Assembly (NCBI RefSeq): GCF_001644025.1
Contig: NZ_LUUK01000155.1
Coordinates: 1 to 64,000, forward strand
Direction: 5' to 3'
Origin: Methylomonas koyamae
GTDB lineage: Bacteria > Pseudomonadota > Gammaproteobacteria > Methylococcales > Methylomonadaceae
DNA length: 64,000 bases
In this document: piece after piece, positions 62,853 to 64,000 of the stretch
How the letters are laid out: every line of letters begins with the position of its first letter
Position numbering within the stretch: the first letter of the stretch is position 1
The notes under the pieces: generated by a model
Databases searched by the model: none
What the model was told of the DNA's origin: nothing
The model's input: the letters and a program-made list of their open reading frames with translations, nothing else
Made by a program: the position numbers and the translations under genes

Positions 62853-63506
62853 GTGAGCTTAGCGATATTCGATCTGGACAACACGCTGATCGCCGACGAC
62901 AGCGATTTCTTGTGGGGACAATTTTTGGTGGACGCCGGCATCGTCGACAAGGACCACTACGAACAAGCCAACCAGAAATTCTACGAAGACTACAAGCACG
63001 GCACGCTGGACATCGTCGAGTTTTTGCATTTCTCGCTGGCGCCGCTGGCCTGCCACGAACCGGCCCAGCTCTACCGCTGGCGGGAAGAATTCGTCGAAAC
63101 GCTGATCAAGCCGATTATGTTGGATGCCGCCCACGAGCTGGTGGAACGGCACCGCGCCGCAGGCGATACCTTGCTGGTGATTACCGCGACCAACCGTTTC
63201 GTGACCGAACCTATCGTCAAGCTCTACGGCATCGACAACCTGCTGGCGACGACGCCGGAAATGAAGGACGGCCGCTATACCGGCCGCTTTAACGGTACGC
63301 CGTGTTTTCAACAAGGCAAGGTCACGCTACTACAACAGTGGCTGGCCGAATCGGGCGAATCCATGCTCGGCAGCCACTTTTACAGCGACTCACACAACGA
63401 TTTGCCGCTGTTGAATCTGGTGGAGCGGCCGGTGGCCGTCGACCCAGACCCAAAATTGCGCCTGGCCGCCGAGCAAGCCCATTGGCCCGTCATCAGCTTG
63501 CGATAG
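62853..63506 (+). CDS. HAD-IB family phosphatase (SerB-like)
   Basis: A 217-residue protein. IFDLDNTLIADDSD (motif I, 4-17), LLVITATNRF (motif II), GKVTLL (motif III Lys) and HFYSDSHNDLPLL (motif IV) complete the active site of HAD-IB hydrolases. The start is GTG at 62853 with GGGAAGG ahead. It lies divergent from rppH, an arrangement also found in Pseudomonas. The substrate is not established; phosphoserine-like substrates are possible from family. Confidence 0.9.
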   Translation: MSLAIFDLDNTLIADDSDFLWGQFLVDAGIVDKDHYEQANQKFYEDYKHGTLDIVEFLHFSLAPLACHEPAQLYRWREEFVETLIKPIMLDAAHELVERHRAAGDTLLVITATNRFVTEPIVKLYGIDNLLATTPEMKDGRYTGRFNGTPCFQQGKVTLLQQWLAESGESMLGSHFYSDSHNDLPLLNLVERPVAVDPDPKLRLAAEQAHWPVISLR

Positions 63507-63544
63507 GCGCCGCACGCCACCGACAAGTTAATATTGAATCGCTC

Positions 63545-63775
63545 TTATTTTTTCTGTATAAAGAACACCTGTTTATCAACTTCCCTGATGATTTTCAGCG
63601 GGATATGCCCGGCTTGATCGATATAGACACCGAAATCCAGATGAGCAGCCGGATCGGTGGCAATCACCTTGACGACCGCGCCACTGTCGATTTCCATAAT
63701 CGCTTTCTTGAGCCTCAACAGCGGTAACGGACATTGTAATCCGCTGGCATCGACTTCCAGATCAAATTTAATCAT
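63545..63775 (-). CDS. TusA/SirA-like sulfurtransferase-type protein
   Basis: A 76-residue protein. DASGLQCPLPLLRLKKAIMEIDSGAVVKVIATDPAAHLDF carries the CPxP motif with the sulfur-carrying Cys17, as in TusA-like proteins. The start near 63775 lies divergent from cysG. It could serve sulfur relay or tRNA thiolation or a related job; the C-terminus (PLKIIREVDKQVFFIQ) resembles YeeD/YedF-type members also. Confidence 0.88.
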   Translation of the reverse strand: MIKFDLEVDASGLQCPLPLLRLKKAIMEIDSGAVVKVIATDPAAHLDFGVYIDQAGHIPLKIIREVDKQVFFIQKK

Positions 63776-63848
63776 AACTCACGCGACTCGCTCGCCGTTT
63801 AATTAATAATTACCATAATATCCCACACCACACCGCGAAAATCGAGCC

Positions 63849-64000
63849 ATGGAGTACTTCCCGCTGTTTTTAAACCTGAAGAATCAACCTTGTCTGGTGG
63901 TCGGCGCAGGCGGCGTCGCGGCCCGAAAAATCGAGCTGCTGCGCAAGGCTGGTGCTCGAATCACGGTGGTTGCCGTCGAAATTAGCGCGGATGTCATTGG
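63849..64000 (+). CDS. cysG: Siroheme synthase N-terminal part (precorrin-2 dehydrogenase), cut by window edge
   Basis: The ATG at 63849 opens MEYFPLFLNLKNQPCLVVGAGGVAARKIELLRKAGARITVVAVEISADVI and runs off the window. VVGAGGVAARK is the NAD-binding motif of the CysG/Met8-type precorrin-2 dehydrogenase/ferrochelatase. Whether the methyltransferase domain follows cannot be seen. Siroheme is used by sulfite and nitrite reductases. Confidence 0.92.
   Translation, partial: MEYFPLFLNLKNQPCLVVGAGGVAARKIELLRKAGARITVVAVEISADVI

Overview
The window looks like chromosome of a GC-rich gammaproteobacterium, most likely a methanotroph of the Methylococcales. The gammaproteobacterial signs are a class I adenylate cyclase, CpdA, RppH next to a SerB-like HAD phosphatase, two-domain ArgA and CysG. 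The methylotroph hint is the ABC transporter/beta-propeller trio that normally accompanies PQQ-dependent alcohol dehydrogenase systems, plus a membrane-bound uptake hydrogenase. The taxonomic call is inference; no rRNA or tRNA gene is visible.

Layout. (1) 1-1030: an integron-cassette-like stretch, AT-richer than the rest, with a truncated RelA/SpoT-domain gene and a DUF2489 gene separated by a well-formed attC site; no integrase is in view. (2) 1031-2291: gene-poor, holding a MITE-like element (1525-1641) and a frameshifted relic of the 3' end of the next gene. (3) 2292-27738, minus strand: about 25 kb, 20 tightly packed genes reading from 27738 down to 2292, forming one extracellular contractile injection system (eCIS/Afp-PVC-like). 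It has sheath, tube, baseplate, hub/spike/PAAR-like tip, a Pvc16-like cap protein and an AAA+ ATPase. Two large DUF4157 proteins in the middle are the obvious payload candidates. (4) 27999-33199: YbdD-like, PilZ, ComEC, and an ECF42-type sigma factor with two DGPF/YCII proteins. (5) 33467-43345: a PepSY membrane protein, then a four-gene signalling operon on the minus strand: TonB-dependent receptor, YfiR-like periplasmic protein, a 1688-residue CHASE8/hybrid kinase/GGDEF/EAL protein and an HDOD protein. (6) 43768-48300: a calcium-loop protein, class I adenylate cyclase and a histidine phosphatase. (7) 48478-53884: a [NiFe] uptake hydrogenase operon (hyaA, hyaB, small membrane protein, hyaC, hyaD, hypC, hyaE) with a candidate sigma-54 promoter. 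(8) 53885-55770: a scrambled accessory patch with an antitoxin relic, an IS5-type MITE with target duplication, a duplicated scrap of the neighbouring permease gene and an AT-rich unknown gene. (9) 55773-58281: PQQ-associated ABC transporter and beta-propeller. (10) 58643-64000: AlbA_2 protein, argA, Gmm-type Nudix, cpdA, rppH, a HAD phosphatase, a TusA-like protein and the start of cysG.

The most interesting parts are the eCIS payloads: one carries nine tryptophans spaced exactly 11 residues apart, the other a C-terminal HExxH metallopeptidase-like domain. Next are the receptor-YfiR-hybrid kinase module, the alarmone-synthetase-like gene in a cassette, and the rearranged patch behind the hydrogenase operon. 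All functions are read from sequence motifs and gene order; no database search was run.
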